Shown here piece after piece: positions 33,855-43,120 of a DNA stretch of 64,000 nucleotides. The position numbers and the translations under genes are program-made. The stretch lies in assembly GCF_047324175.1 (NCBI RefSeq), contig NZ_CP178732.1, positions 558,001-622,000 on the forward strand, in the 5' to 3' direction. The notes beneath the pieces are model-generated. The model worked only from the letters and a program-made list of their open reading frames with translations, did no database searches and had not been told where the DNA came from. The first letter of the stretch is position 1; the number at the start of each line of letters is the position of its first letter. This DNA is from Acerihabitans sp015654925. Its GTDB lineage: Bacteria; Pseudomonadota; Gammaproteobacteria; Enterobacterales; Enterobacteriaceae.

Positions 33855-36800
33855 TTAATCGCTTTCTGGCAACGCTGAAAGGAAATTATTGCGATCCTTT
33901 TTTATCCATTTCTGTTCGGCCTGCATCACCAGGCTGATTGAAGCAGGTAACACAGTGAGTGTAATCATGGTGGCGATCAATAATCCACCAATGATAGCAA
34001 AGGCCATAGGCCCCCAAAATACCTGATGCGAGATGGGAATCATCCCCAGAATAGCCGCGCAGGCTGTCAGCAGTATGGGGCGCGAGCGGTGCTTGGCGGC
34101 CGCGATAATAGCATCCTCGCGCTCCATGCCCGACCGGGTATTGTTATCCACTTCGCTGATTAGGATCACGGCGTTGCGAATAATCATGCCCGCCAGGGCA
34201 ATAATGCCCAGCAACGACACAAACCCCAGCGGTGTCCCCGTGGGCAACATGGCCAATACAATGCCAATCAACCCAAACGGCGCCATTAATAACGCGAGCA
34301 ACATGCGGGAGATCTGCTTCAACTGAACCATCAGCAGAACCAGCATTGCAATCAACGTTACCGGCAGCACCGCAAAGATTGAACTGTTGCCCTTGTTTGA
34401 CTCGGCCACCAAGCCATCTTCCCGGATATGGTAGTCGGCAGGCAGCGTTGCGCGTAGCCGCTGCACCTGCGGGGCCAGTTGTTCTGACACAACGGCCGCG
34501 CTCATACCGGGTGCCAGATCGGTCTGCACGGTGATGAACGGCAGCCGGTTACGCCTGTAGATTAGCGGATCTTCAATACCCCATACTGGTGTGGCTATCT
34601 GGCCTAACGGCACTTTATTCCCCTCCGCCGTGTTGATCATCAAGCCGGAAAGAATCCCGGTCTCCCGCCGTTCCTGGTCGTTGCCACGCAGCACCACGTC
34701 AATTAAACGGTTGTTATCGCGTACGGAAGTGATAATGTCGCCTGAATAAACCGTATTCAGCAAGTTAGCCAGGCTCTCTGAAGATACGCCTGCGGCGCGT
34801 GCGGCGGTTTGATTGATATTCAAGGTGATCGCCCGCTGCGGCTCGCCGGCGGTCAGGTTAACCTCGCGGGTCGCAGAACTGTCGCCCACGGATGCGGCCA
34901 GTTTCCGGGCAATAGCCTGAACCTTTTCATAATCGGGGCCAATGACGCGATACCGGATGGGCCAGCCGACCGGCGGACCAAGCTCCAGGGGCGACACGCG
35001 CGTGGTGATATCGCTGAAGTCCTTGGCCAGCACTGTTTCCAACTGATGTTTAAGCCGGTCCCTGGATGCCAGATCCTTAGCCACCACGACCAGTTGGGCG
35101 GTGTTCTCGTTATCCGACAACACATCCATCGGCAGGTAAAAACGTACCGCGCCGCCACCGATGTAGCTGGTGAAGCGATCGATAGCCGCATTGCCGCGCA
35201 GGGTTTTCTCCAACCGTTCGGTCAGGCGGGCCGTTTCTTCCTGGGAAGCATTTGCGGGTAATGTCAGGCTGACCAGCAATTCAGGGCGATCCGACGCCGG
35301 GAAGAATTCACCCTGCATCAATGTCGAGCCAAAGGCGGCCAACACCAATAATCCCATCGCCGTTCCCAGCGTCAGCAACCGGTGACGCAATACCACCCGC
35401 AGCAGATTTTGATAGAGGGACATCAGTCTGCCTGATGATTCCTTATGGCGCTGCTGGGGGACACTGAGCAACCAAGTCCCTATCAGCGGCGAGAAAAGTA
35501 CTGCCACTACCCAGGAACAGAGCAGTGAAATCATCACAACCGCGAACAGCGAAAAACAGTATTCGCCCGCGCTCGACGCGGCGAAGCCCACCGGAATAAA
35601 GCCGGCGATCATGACCAATGTCCCGGTCAGCATCGGAAATGCCGTGGTCTCGAATGCATACGTGGCGGCGCGCCAGCGGCTATCGCCCGCCTCTAGCCGC
35701 GCCACCATCGCCTCTATGCTTATCATGGCGTCGTCTACCAGCAGGCCCAGCGCAATAATCAGCGCGCCGAGCGAAATGCGCTGCAGCCCTATCCCGAACA
35801 GCATCATCCCGGCAAAGGTCATTGCCAGGACCAATGGAATGGCCGCGGCCACCACCAGACCGGCGCGGGTGCCCAGGGAGATAAACGACACGGCCAGCAC
35901 GATGACGATCGACTCAAGCAGTACCCGGACGAATCCGCTGACGGCCTCCTTCACCATGGCGGACTGATCGGCGACTTTAACCATTTCGACCCCGTGGGGA
36001 AGGCGGGCTTGAATCTCAGCCATCCTGTCGTTGATTGCCTGGCCGAATTTGAGCATGTTGCCCGTGGACGCCATCGAGATGGCAAGACCGACGGCTGGCT
36101 GGCCGTTCACCCGAAACGCGGGGGTGGGCGGCTCGGCGGCCTGCCGGCTCACCGTCGCAATATCCGTCAGAGGAATATAGCGCCCATCGATATGCAGCGT
36201 TATAGCCCGGAAACTCTGCTCCGCATCCAGGGCGCCGCTGACCCGCAGGGCGATATTTTCCTGGCTGCCCCTTAATATACCTGCTGGCGCCACCGCATTT
36301 TGCGCTTTCAGGGCATCATTGACCTGCCGCAGATCCAGTCCCATACCGGCAATCTTGCGCGGCGAAAAGGCAATCGCAATCTGCTCTTCCTGCTCGCCCA
36401 GCAACGTGATTTTGCCAATATCGGGCAGCGACATCAGTTCGCGACGGATATCGTCCACTTTGTCCCTGAGTTCACGCGGTGAATAACCTTCGGCGGTAAA
36501 GCCGTAAATCGTGCCAAATGTATCGTCAAAGTCATCATTGACTGCCGGACCCTGCACTCCTTCCGGCAAATAGGGGGCGATATCCTGCATCTTTTTACGA
36601 ACTTGGTACCAGATATCCGGCACCCGCGCCGGAGGAGTATCGTCACGCAGGTTGACATAGATAACCGACTGTCCGGCGCGGGTTTGACTTTCTACGTAAT
36701 CGAGATAAGGTATTTCCTGCAGCTTTTTCTCCAGGGGATCGGTAAGCAGATTCACCGTATCCCGCTCGGTGGCGCCGGTCCAGCGAGCGGAAACAATCGC

Positions 36801-36959
36801 CGTTTTAATGGTGAAGGCCGGATCTTCATTGCGCTGAAGGTTTTCGTAGCTCATCACGCCGGCCGCCATCAGCAGCAACATCAAGAAGGCTATCAACTGC
36901 TGGTTTTTCAGCGCCCAGGCCGAGAGGTTAAAGGCATGCTTCAGTGAATCGTCCTTCAT
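33855..36959 (-). CDS. RND efflux transporter, permease subunit
   Basis: This 1034-residue HAE1/AcrB-like inner-membrane pump has 12 helices and two large periplasmic loops, the full length of the family. TM4 carries the proton-relay pair in LIIALGLLVDDAMISIEAMV. The N-terminus is ALKNQQLIAFLMLLLMAAGV, and the loop YLDYVESQTRAGQSVIYVNL follows the heavy-metal/multidrug subgroup. Its ATG overlaps the stop of the upstream adaptor gene by 4 bp. No outer-membrane TolC-type gene lies in the window, so it likely uses TolC from elsewhere. The substrate is unknown. Confidence 0.94.
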   Translation of the reverse strand: MKDDSLKHAFNLSAWALKNQQLIAFLMLLLMAAGVMSYENLQRNEDPAFTIKTAIVSARWTGATERDTVNLLTDPLEKKLQEIPYLDYVESQTRAGQSVIYVNLRDDTPPARVPDIWYQVRKKMQDIAPYLPEGVQGPAVNDDFDDTFGTIYGFTAEGYSPRELRDKVDDIRRELMSLPDIGKITLLGEQEEQIAIAFSPRKIAGMGLDLRQVNDALKAQNAVAPAGILRGSQENIALRVSGALDAEQSFRAITLHIDGRYIPLTDIATVSRQAAEPPTPAFRVNGQPAVGLAISMASTGNMLKFGQAINDRMAEIQARLPHGVEMVKVADQSAMVKEAVSGFVRVLLESIVIVLAVSFISLGTRAGLVVAAAIPLVLAMTFAGMMLFGIGLQRISLGALIIALGLLVDDAMISIEAMVARLEAGDSRWRAATYAFETTAFPMLTGTLVMIAGFIPVGFAASSAGEYCFSLFAVVMISLLCSWVVAVLFSPLIGTWLLSVPQQRHKESSGRLMSLYQNLLRVVLRHRLLTLGTAMGLLVLAAFGSTLMQGEFFPASDRPELLVSLTLPANASQEETARLTERLEKTLRGNAAIDRFTSYIGGGAVRFYLPMDVLSDNENTAQLVVVAKDLASRDRLKHQLETVLAKDFSDITTRVSPLELGPPVGWPIRYRVIGPDYEKVQAIARKLAASVGDSSATREVNLTAGEPQRAITLNINQTAARAAGVSSESLANLLNTVYSGDIITSVRDNNRLIDVVLRGNDQERRETGILSGLMINTAEGNKVPLGQIATPVWGIEDPLIYRRNRLPFITVQTDLAPGMSAAVVSEQLAPQVQRLRATLPADYHIREDGLVAESNKGNSSIFAVLPVTLIAMLVLLMVQLKQISRMLLALLMAPFGLIGIVLAMLPTGTPLGFVSLLGIIALAGMIIRNAVILISEVDNNTRSGMEREDAIIAAAKHRSRPILLTACAAILGMIPISHQVFWGPMAFAIIGGLLIATMITLTVLPASISLVMQAEQKWIKKDRNNFLSALPESD

Positions 36960-38107
36960 TGTATATCCCCTGCGAGCGTGACTTTCTCTCCCTGACGCAA
37001 TTTGCTGACCCCGGCGGTGACCACCATGTCGCCCGGACTTACGCCATCGGAGATAAATATTGCGGTACGCGTAAATCGCGCAATGTCCACCGATCGGAGC
37101 TGTAACCGCAAAGTGGCACGATCGACGATGAACACGGCCGGTTTTTCTCCCAGGCGGGTCAGCGCGGTGGCAGGCAGAGCCATCGCCAGCTTTCCGGCCT
37201 GCTCCATTTCCCCCTGCACGCTCGCCCCTAGCGCCATGGCGTCCGGCGGCGTGTCAAGCGTGAAACGGACACGCCAGGTGCGGGTCTGGGGATCGGCCTG
37301 GGGACTGATATCGCGCAGATGCCCCGTGGTGTGCACCGAGGGGTCGGAAAGAAGCGAAAGAGTAAATGGAACACCGGCGTTGCGGGTTATGATCTGGGGA
37401 TCGGAGAGGTCGAACACCGCATCGAGCCCGCTGCTGACGGCGAGGGTGACCACCGTTTGTCCGGTGCCGAGCACCTGGCCCGGCGAGGCGCTCACGCTGG
37501 TGATCACGCCGGGGCGCGGGGCGGTCAGACGCGTCCATGACAAATTATCCTGGGCATTCTTCAAGGCCGCCTCGCTGCTCTGGCGGCGGGATACGGCGGT
37601 CTGCCAGTCTGATTGCGCCGTGTCATATTGGACGCGGGCTATGGCGCCTTGCGGCATCAACTGTTTCATCCGCTGCAGGTTAAGCGCGGCCACTCTTTCT
37701 GCGGCATGGGCGCTATCCAGATCCGCCCGCGCGCTGCGAAGCTGATTTTGACTGGTGTCGCTCTCCACGGTCGCCATTACCTGACCGGCCTGCACGTGAT
37801 CGCCGACATCCACCGTACGGCTGAGCAGACGCCCATCCACGCGAAAACCCAGCATGATTTCATCATGGGCGCGGATTTCCCCGGTCCGGATGAAAGGAAT
37901 GCCGGAGACTGGCGGCGGCGCCACGATAAAACGTACGGGTCGGGGAGCAACGCTCTGCTTTTGCTCCTTGTCGCCACAGCCGGAAAGCAGTAATGCGCTG
38001 GACAGCAACAGCAGAACGATGAACAGCCGAAATACCGGTTTCAGTCTCCCGGCGCTCCGGTGGTGATGCCGCGCTTCTTTAGCGCAGCCGGTAAAAGTAT
38101 CTGTCAT
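36956..38107 (-). CDS. RND efflux adaptor (membrane fusion lipoprotein)
   Basis: This 383-residue periplasmic adaptor is a lipoprotein with lipobox LLLSGC (Cys44) after a basic leader. The lipoyl-like domain (about 75-105, VDGRLLSRTVDVGDHVQAGQ), a helical hairpin (about 110-165) and beta-barrel/membrane-proximal regions follow in AcrA order. Its end overlaps the pump gene by 4 bp (ATGA), so the two are co-translated. The gap to the sensor kinase gene upstream is about 108 bp, so one transcript with the two-component genes is possible. Confidence 0.94.
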   Translation of the reverse strand: MTDTFTGCAKEARHHHRSAGRLKPVFRLFIVLLLLSSALLLSGCGDKEQKQSVAPRPVRFIVAPPPVSGIPFIRTGEIRAHDEIMLGFRVDGRLLSRTVDVGDHVQAGQVMATVESDTSQNQLRSARADLDSAHAAERVAALNLQRMKQLMPQGAIARVQYDTAQSDWQTAVSRRQSSEAALKNAQDNLSWTRLTAPRPGVITSVSASPGQVLGTGQTVVTLAVSSGLDAVFDLSDPQIITRNAGVPFTLSLLSDPSVHTTGHLRDISPQADPQTRTWRVRFTLDTPPDAMALGASVQGEMEQAGKLAMALPATALTRLGEKPAVFIVDRATLRLQLRSVDIARFTRTAIFISDGVSPGDMVVTAGVSKLRQGEKVTLAGDIQ

Positions 38108-38215
38108 GACAATGTTCCTGGACTGAGAAGCCGCTATTCAATCCAAGGTTTGTCCAGATCCTCTTTATATTTCGTCAAGGAACGGTCAAGACGAACAAAA
38201 TAATCGTCCCGGCTG

Positions 38216-39385
38216 CTAGTGGGCGGGTAAGTGGATCGCGATCAGCAGCCCCCCATCCGCCGGAAGGGTCGCCAGGATGTTGCCGCCGTGCGCAATACAA
38301 ATGGCCCTGGCGATGGAAAGCCCCAGCCCGCTGCCGCCGGAATGCCGCGCGCGGGAAGAGTCCGCGCGGGTGAAACGCTCGAACATCGATGGCAGAAAAT
38401 CTGGTGATACCCCTGGGCCATAATCACGAAAGGTAATATCGTATCCTGCGCCATGCTGGCCTACCTCAATGACCAGCTTCCCGCCTTCCGCCGCATAGCG
38501 CAGCGCATTTTCCATCAGGATGGTGAACACTTGGCCAAGGCGCAGGGTATCGGCCATGTAGCGACAAGGCATCTTCGTCGCCACGGTAATCGTCATTCCG
38601 CACGCTTCGGCCTGGGGCTTCAGCCAGGCGGCCCGCTCCCTCAGGACCTCCGTCAGGCTCAGCGAACTCTTGCTGAGCGTGAGCTGGCCGGCATCGGCCA
38701 GCGATAGCAGATGCAGCTCATCGGTCAGCCGGCTGAGAAGCTGGAGCTGTTTCATCACCATTGCCAGCTGTTGCGGCTCCAATTGAAAGACGCCATCAAG
38801 CATTCCCTGCACGCGGCCAATGGCGGCGGTTAGCGGAGAGCGAAGTTCATGCGCCATGGCCACATGCGAGGCGTGCAGCTCCCGTTCATAACGCTCCAAC
38901 TGCTGTGTCATGGTATTGAAATCATCAGTGAACCGGACCAATTCTGCCGGCGCGTTTTTTACCCGTGCGGCGCGGATGCTGAACTCACCGCGCGACACCG
39001 CCCGCGCGGAGGTCGCCAGATTAAAGAACTGTGCCGAAAGCGGACGGGCGGCACTTAGTCCCAGCACGACGATAAAGGGAATGATTACCAGGATCAGTAC
39101 GCCAACCATAATCCAGTCGGCGGGCGCGATCGAAGGGACCGAGTAATCGATACCCCAGCGTTCATCCATAATCTGATGAAACAGGGCGGGGTCAAGCGCC
39201 GGATGATCGCGCAGCGGTAAAAATTCATCCCGCACCACCTGGGGCATGTGAAAGATGATCCAAAGATTCTGGATGGTATAACGCAGCCACATGCACAGGG
39301 CGATGGCAATGACGGAGCCAATCGCCAGCGTCAGAATACGGACGCAAATCCAGCGCCACAGGGACTGATTTTGTGATTCGCTCAT
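38216..39385 (-). CDS. Sensor histidine kinase of a two-component system
   Basis: This 389-residue inner-membrane kinase has TM1 at about 14-35, a small periplasmic sensor region (about 36-90), TM2 at about 92-112, HAMP, and HisKA with phospho-acceptor His179 in AMAHELRSPLTAAIGRVQGM. The ATP-binding domain shows N box VFTILMENALRYAAEGGK, a G1-type FRDYGPGVSP and GGSGLGLSIARAICIAHGG. It is of the BaeS type. Its start overlaps the response regulator gene by 4 bp. Its proximity to the pump suggests that it senses pump substrates or envelope stress. Confidence 0.94.
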   Translation of the reverse strand: MSESQNQSLWRWICVRILTLAIGSVIAIALCMWLRYTIQNLWIIFHMPQVVRDEFLPLRDHPALDPALFHQIMDERWGIDYSVPSIAPADWIMVGVLILVIIPFIVVLGLSAARPLSAQFFNLATSARAVSRGEFSIRAARVKNAPAELVRFTDDFNTMTQQLERYERELHASHVAMAHELRSPLTAAIGRVQGMLDGVFQLEPQQLAMVMKQLQLLSRLTDELHLLSLADAGQLTLSKSSLSLTEVLRERAAWLKPQAEACGMTITVATKMPCRYMADTLRLGQVFTILMENALRYAAEGGKLVIEVGQHGAGYDITFRDYGPGVSPDFLPSMFERFTRADSSRARHSGGSGLGLSIARAICIAHGGNILATLPADGGLLIAIHLPAH

Positions 39386-40077
39386 GGTTGCCTGAACCTA
39401 TAGCCCACGCCGCGAACGTTAAGCAGGATATTATTGATGCCCGCCGATTCCAGTTTCTTGCGCAAATTATAAATGTGCGTATCCACCACGCGCTCCAGAG
39501 CCTCGCTTTCAGGCAGGCAGAGCTCCAGTAAATGCTGGCGGGTGAGTGGCCGCACCGGCGTGCGCATGAGCGTGATTAGCAGGGCAAACTCGGTAGGCGT
39601 CAGCTCGGGATTTGACTGGCAGCCCGCTTTATCCGTCACCGTGACGGTCAGCGACTCTTCGTCTACATAAAGTCCCTCCCAGCGCAGCTGTTTTTCGCGC
39701 GAGCCATGGGACTCGATGCGTCTTAATACCGCCTGCACCCGCGCGACTACTTCGCCGGGATTATAGGGCTTCACGACATAGTCGTCGGCCCCGTAGCGCA
39801 GGGCGCCGATTTTATCGTGGAGATCGCCCATCGCCGTCACCATAATCACCGGTATATCGCCGGCGCGCCGGATGGCGGCCAGGACTTCCCGACCGTTCAT
39901 CCCGGGCAGCATCACGTCAAGCAGGATAAGATCGGGCTTCAGGCGTTTGACCATATCCAGGCCTTTGAGTCCGTCACCGGCGATGGCGACCTCGTAATTT
40001 TCACGCCGAAGATACGCTTCCAGCACATCGGCCGCATCGGCATCATCTTCTATCACCAGTATTCGTTTTGTTTGCAT
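39382..40077 (-). CDS. OmpR-family response regulator
   Basis: This 231-residue protein has a receiver domain (about 1-120) with acidic Asp residues near the start (VIEDDAD), phospho-acceptor Asp54 in LILLDVMLPGMNG and Lys in VKPYNPGEV. The winged-helix effector domain (about 135-230) ends in KLESAGINNILLNVRGVGYR. It is of the BaeR/RstA type. The kinase gene overlaps its 3' end, and the RND genes follow. The direct repeats at 40089-40119 just upstream are candidate binding sites, which would let it regulate itself and the divergent mipA-type gene. Confidence 0.94.
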   Translation of the reverse strand: MQTKRILVIEDDADAADVLEAYLRRENYEVAIAGDGLKGLDMVKRLKPDLILLDVMLPGMNGREVLAAIRRAGDIPVIMVTAMGDLHDKIGALRYGADDYVVKPYNPGEVVARVQAVLRRIESHGSREKQLRWEGLYVDEESLTVTVTDKAGCQSNPELTPTEFALLITLMRTPVRPLTRQHLLELCLPESEALERVVDTHIYNLRKKLESAGINNILLNVRGVGYRFRQP

Positions 40078-40088
40078 TTGGGCAACCT

Positions 40089-40119
40089 TGACAGTTTCTC
40101 CATAAAACCCTGACAGTTT
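40089..40119. promoter_or_regulatory. Candidate OmpR-family operator (direct repeats)
   Basis: TGACAGTTT occurs at 40089-40097 and again at 40111-40119, 22 bp apart, about two helical turns, with a further TTGACACTG at 40121. Tandem direct repeats on one helix face are the usual binding mode of OmpR/PhoB-type regulators. They lie between the divergent response-regulator and mipA-type genes. The inference is from position and spacing only. Confidence 0.45.
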
Positions 40120-40195
40120 ATTGACACTGCCTCTTCATAATACTGCTTCGCTACTGGGCCGTGAACGTTTCACCTGGCCCAGGAATAATACAGTG

Positions 40196-40996
40196 ATGAG
40201 GTTGACGATGATAACCAGAAAATTGATATTGCACATGGTTTGTATTGCCGTTTCCGTTACGGCGGCGGAGGCGCTCGCCGATAACGGCGATACGACGCAG
40301 CAGAGCCTCACTGTCGGCCTGGGGGGCCAGAACGCCCCGGCCTACAGCGGATCGGACAAACGGCATACGCAAATGGTCCCGGTCGTTCAGGCCCGCGACG
40401 GCGCATTTTTCTTCGACTCGCTGAAAGGGGTGGGATACAACCTGCAGAGTGACAGCGGTCTTTATCTTGAGCATTCGCTCGGGTATGGACTGGGACGCTC
40501 GGACCGTGATTCCGATTGGCGTGACGGCTCCGACAAACTTAAAGGCATGGGCAACATTGACGCCACCGCCAATACGTCCGTAACGGTCGGGTGGATGGCC
40601 ACGCAGTGGATGTCGTTTGAAGGCATGGCGACGTTGCCGCTCAGCGACGGACAGGGCGTGCGCTACCGTACATCGGTTACGTTCATTCCCGTGCAGGATG
40701 ACGACGACTCGCTCGCATTGCAGGTATCCGCGCTGTTTGGCGACGCGCGCTATATGAACACTTTTTATGGCGTAAATGAGAAACAAAGTACAAGGTCCGG
40801 CTATGCGCGTTACCGGGCCGCCGGCGGTTTTTACGGCGTGGACAGCAATCTAATCTGGAGCCATCAGTTTACCCGGCATTGGGGTTCTGCCCTCAGCGCA
40901 GGTTATACCTGGCTCGGCGATCATGCGGCCGACAGTCCGATTGTGTTCCGGCGCAATCAGACGACGGCGGCCGCGGCGGTCACTTATACCTTTTAA
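40196..40996 (+). CDS. MipA/OmpV-family outer-membrane protein
   Basis: This 266-residue predicted beta-barrel has an N-terminal signal peptide (VCIAVSVTAAEALA, cut near ALADN). The MipA/OmpV motifs include GLGGQNAPAYSGSDKRHTQM and the alternating strand pattern ending in the aromatic AAAAVTYTF typical of outer-membrane proteins. I chose ATG 40196 after AGGAA; the longer frame adds an unlikely leader. MipA scaffolds murein enzymes in E. coli, but this family is also often paired with RND/two-component modules. It is divergent from the response regulator gene. Confidence 0.9.
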   Translation: MRLTMITRKLILHMVCIAVSVTAAEALADNGDTTQQSLTVGLGGQNAPAYSGSDKRHTQMVPVVQARDGAFFFDSLKGVGYNLQSDSGLYLEHSLGYGLGRSDRDSDWRDGSDKLKGMGNIDATANTSVTVGWMATQWMSFEGMATLPLSDGQGVRYRTSVTFIPVQDDDDSLALQVSALFGDARYMNTFYGVNEKQSTRSGYARYRAAGGFYGVDSNLIWSHQFTRHWGSALSAGYTWLGDHAADSPIVFRRNQTTAAAAVTYTF

Positions 40997-41120
40997 TTAT
41001 AGGGGGAGGAAGCAGGCTCGGTTTTCCAGGATTACAGGCCAATCTGTTTTCTCCCGCTTCAACATACCGGGGGCTATCGCCCACTCCCATTCAAATACTC
41101 CCTATACCAAGGAAAAGAAT

Positions 41121-42050
41121 ATGATCAAAGCCGACATCGTCAACGGCTTGTTGAACTGGCTGGAAGACCATCTTGACCTGCCGCTGTTGCTCGAAGACGT
41201 TGCTGCTAAATCAGGTTATTCGAAATGGTATTTGCAGCGAATGTTTCGGGATGTGACCGGCCAAAAACTGGGCGCCTATATCCGGGCGCGTAGGTTATCC
41301 AGGGCGGCCTTGGCGTTGCGTGCCAGCAGCCATTCCATTCTGGATATCGCCCTGCTATATCATTTTGACTCACAGCAAACCTTTACCCGCACTTTTAAAA
41401 AACAGTTTGGTCTTACGCCGGCCGTATATCGTCATGCCGCCTGTTGGTCGGCAAAAGGTCTTTGTCCGCCCATTCGGCTGGGAGAAACCCAATTGCCGCA
41501 GCCCAAGTTTATTAATATTCCCGACATGCCATTGATGGGCGTAACCCGGATTTATCATAGTTCGTTCGAGCGGATAGAACGGCTCTTCCATTCCGACCTG
41601 CGTGCCCATTTTTGGCGCCAGTATTTGGACGGAGCCAATATTATTCCCCCGGTCCTTTATGGGTTACATCGCCTGGAGCCCGGTAACACAATCGATAACG
41701 ACCGGGATATTATCCTGAATTATACCATCGCCATACAGCTCGGGACATTTTCACAATCCATGCCCATGGCGCGGCCAGTAATGCTCGAAGGCGGAGATTA
41801 CGCGCAATTTAATTACGAGGGACATGTTGAAGAGTTCCAGAATTTTATTCAGTTAATCTATGACACAATGGTGCCATTATTAGGCTTGACCCGTCGCCAG
41901 GGCCTGGATATCGAAAGGTTTCATCCGCGAAATGATGAAGAATTGTTTTCCAGCGACTTTCTGCGCTGCGATTATCTTATTCCTATTGTTAAGCGTCCTG
42001 CAGTAAATTTGTCCAGGATAGCGGGGGGTAATCCCCCCGTACAGGCATAG
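41121..42050 (+). CDS. Rob-like AraC regulator with GyrI-type sensor domain
   Basis: This 309-residue protein has the double AraC helix-turn-helix of the MarA/SoxS/Rob group at about residues 8-110 (DVAAKSGYSKWYLQRMFRDV and HFDSQQTFTRTFKKQFGLTP), followed by a C-terminal GyrI-like domain, as in E. coli Rob (289 residues). The blocks GLHRLEPG and LTRRQGLDIERFHP follow Rob closely. AAGGAAA precedes the ATG. Rob-type proteins activate multidrug efflux and stress genes; sitting beside an RND/MipA module, it may add control of that module. It is a likely paralogue of core rob. Confidence 0.9.
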   Translation: MIKADIVNGLLNWLEDHLDLPLLLEDVAAKSGYSKWYLQRMFRDVTGQKLGAYIRARRLSRAALALRASSHSILDIALLYHFDSQQTFTRTFKKQFGLTPAVYRHAACWSAKGLCPPIRLGETQLPQPKFINIPDMPLMGVTRIYHSSFERIERLFHSDLRAHFWRQYLDGANIIPPVLYGLHRLEPGNTIDNDRDIILNYTIAIQLGTFSQSMPMARPVMLEGGDYAQFNYEGHVEEFQNFIQLIYDTMVPLLGLTRRQGLDIERFHPRNDEELFSSDFLRCDYLIPIVKRPAVNLSRIAGGNPPVQA

Positions 42051-42057
42051 CGCTGGC

Positions 42058-43023
42058 TCAAAGGGCGAAAGATAGCGCCTGCCCCCGCCATCCGGTCGTG
42101 CGCAGGAATTGTTCCCAAGTCAAACTGTCCGGGTTTATCCGACGGCTCCACAACAGATCGCGGTCTTTACGGAAATAACCGTACTCTACCGCATACTCGG
42201 CCATGCCTATAACCTCATCCGTCAATGCCCCCATGCTGGAAAATGAAGGGAAGTGGTGAAGTAATTCCTCACGGGTAAACGCCGGGCTGTAAACGGCTTT
42301 TTTTCCCGTAACGCGGCTAAATGTTTCCACCAGTTCTTTGGGGGAAACGATATCCCCGATAACGGGCAAGGATTGGCCGGCGTACTTATCCTTATTATCA
42401 AAAATTTCCAAAACCGCCGGGCCGGTCGCGGTCAGCGGATCGACAAAAGGTGCGCGAAAATCTTCTGGTAAATAGATAGGAAAGACTAAGGCGTCTCCTT
42501 CCAGACGTGGCTGGTAATACTCAAGCAGATTGGTATAAAAAAACGCCATGTAGATAAATGAGCTGGTGACTGGCAGCGTGCGAATGTAGTCTTCAACCCT
42601 ACCTTTATCGGTAAAGTGTGGAACCCATTTCTTACCTCCGGTAATTCTGTCTACGTTTTCCAGACTAGTGAAAACCAGATGTTCCACCCCGGCTTCGACG
42701 GCGGCATCAGCGATTTGTTTGCCTAATGCTGTTTCGTGCGTTTCCGCATGGCTTGCCTCCGGCGTGATACCCGGCGTTATCAAAAACGTACCATGCGATC
42801 CTTTAAAGGCCTGAACGAAGTCCTCTTTATGACCCAATTCGAGCGGTACCGCCATGAGTTCCGCGCCTTGACGCGCCAGGTCTTGCGCCCCGGGGGTATC
42901 TACCCGCCGCGTTAAAGCGCGTACGCGGTAGCGCTGACTTTCCAGCAGCGTGCGCACCACGCTGCGCCCTTGTTTACTCAGTGCGCCCACCACGGTAATG
43001 AGTGGTCTGCTATTTGATAACAT
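42058..43023 (-). CDS. NmrA-like NAD(P)-binding protein
   Basis: This 321-residue atypical SDR of the NmrA/HSCARG type starts MLSNSRPLITVVGALSKQGR, with the glycine-rich motif slightly altered (VVGALSKQG rather than VTGATGxxG). LITPGITPEASHAETHETAL and VEHLVFTSLENVDRITGG follow the family. These proteins bind NADP(H) and often act as redox sensors, not as dehydrogenases. I chose the start at 43023 with GGGAGA upstream. It is divergent from the LysR gene at 43121, about 100 bp apart. Confidence 0.9.
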   Translation of the reverse strand: MLSNSRPLITVVGALSKQGRSVVRTLLESQRYRVRALTRRVDTPGAQDLARQGAELMAVPLELGHKEDFVQAFKGSHGTFLITPGITPEASHAETHETALGKQIADAAVEAGVEHLVFTSLENVDRITGGKKWVPHFTDKGRVEDYIRTLPVTSSFIYMAFFYTNLLEYYQPRLEGDALVFPIYLPEDFRAPFVDPLTATGPAVLEIFDNKDKYAGQSLPVIGDIVSPKELVETFSRVTGKKAVYSPAFTREELLHHFPSFSSMGALTDEVIGMAEYAVEYGYFRKDRDLLWSRRINPDSLTWEQFLRTTGWRGQALSFAL

Positions 43024-43120
43024 CAGTTGTCTCCCGATCGTCCACGCGGTTTGAACTTGCATTATGGTGACGGGTAAGGGATAAGGGAAATCGATTATTT
43101 TATTTTAAGGAATCCATATC

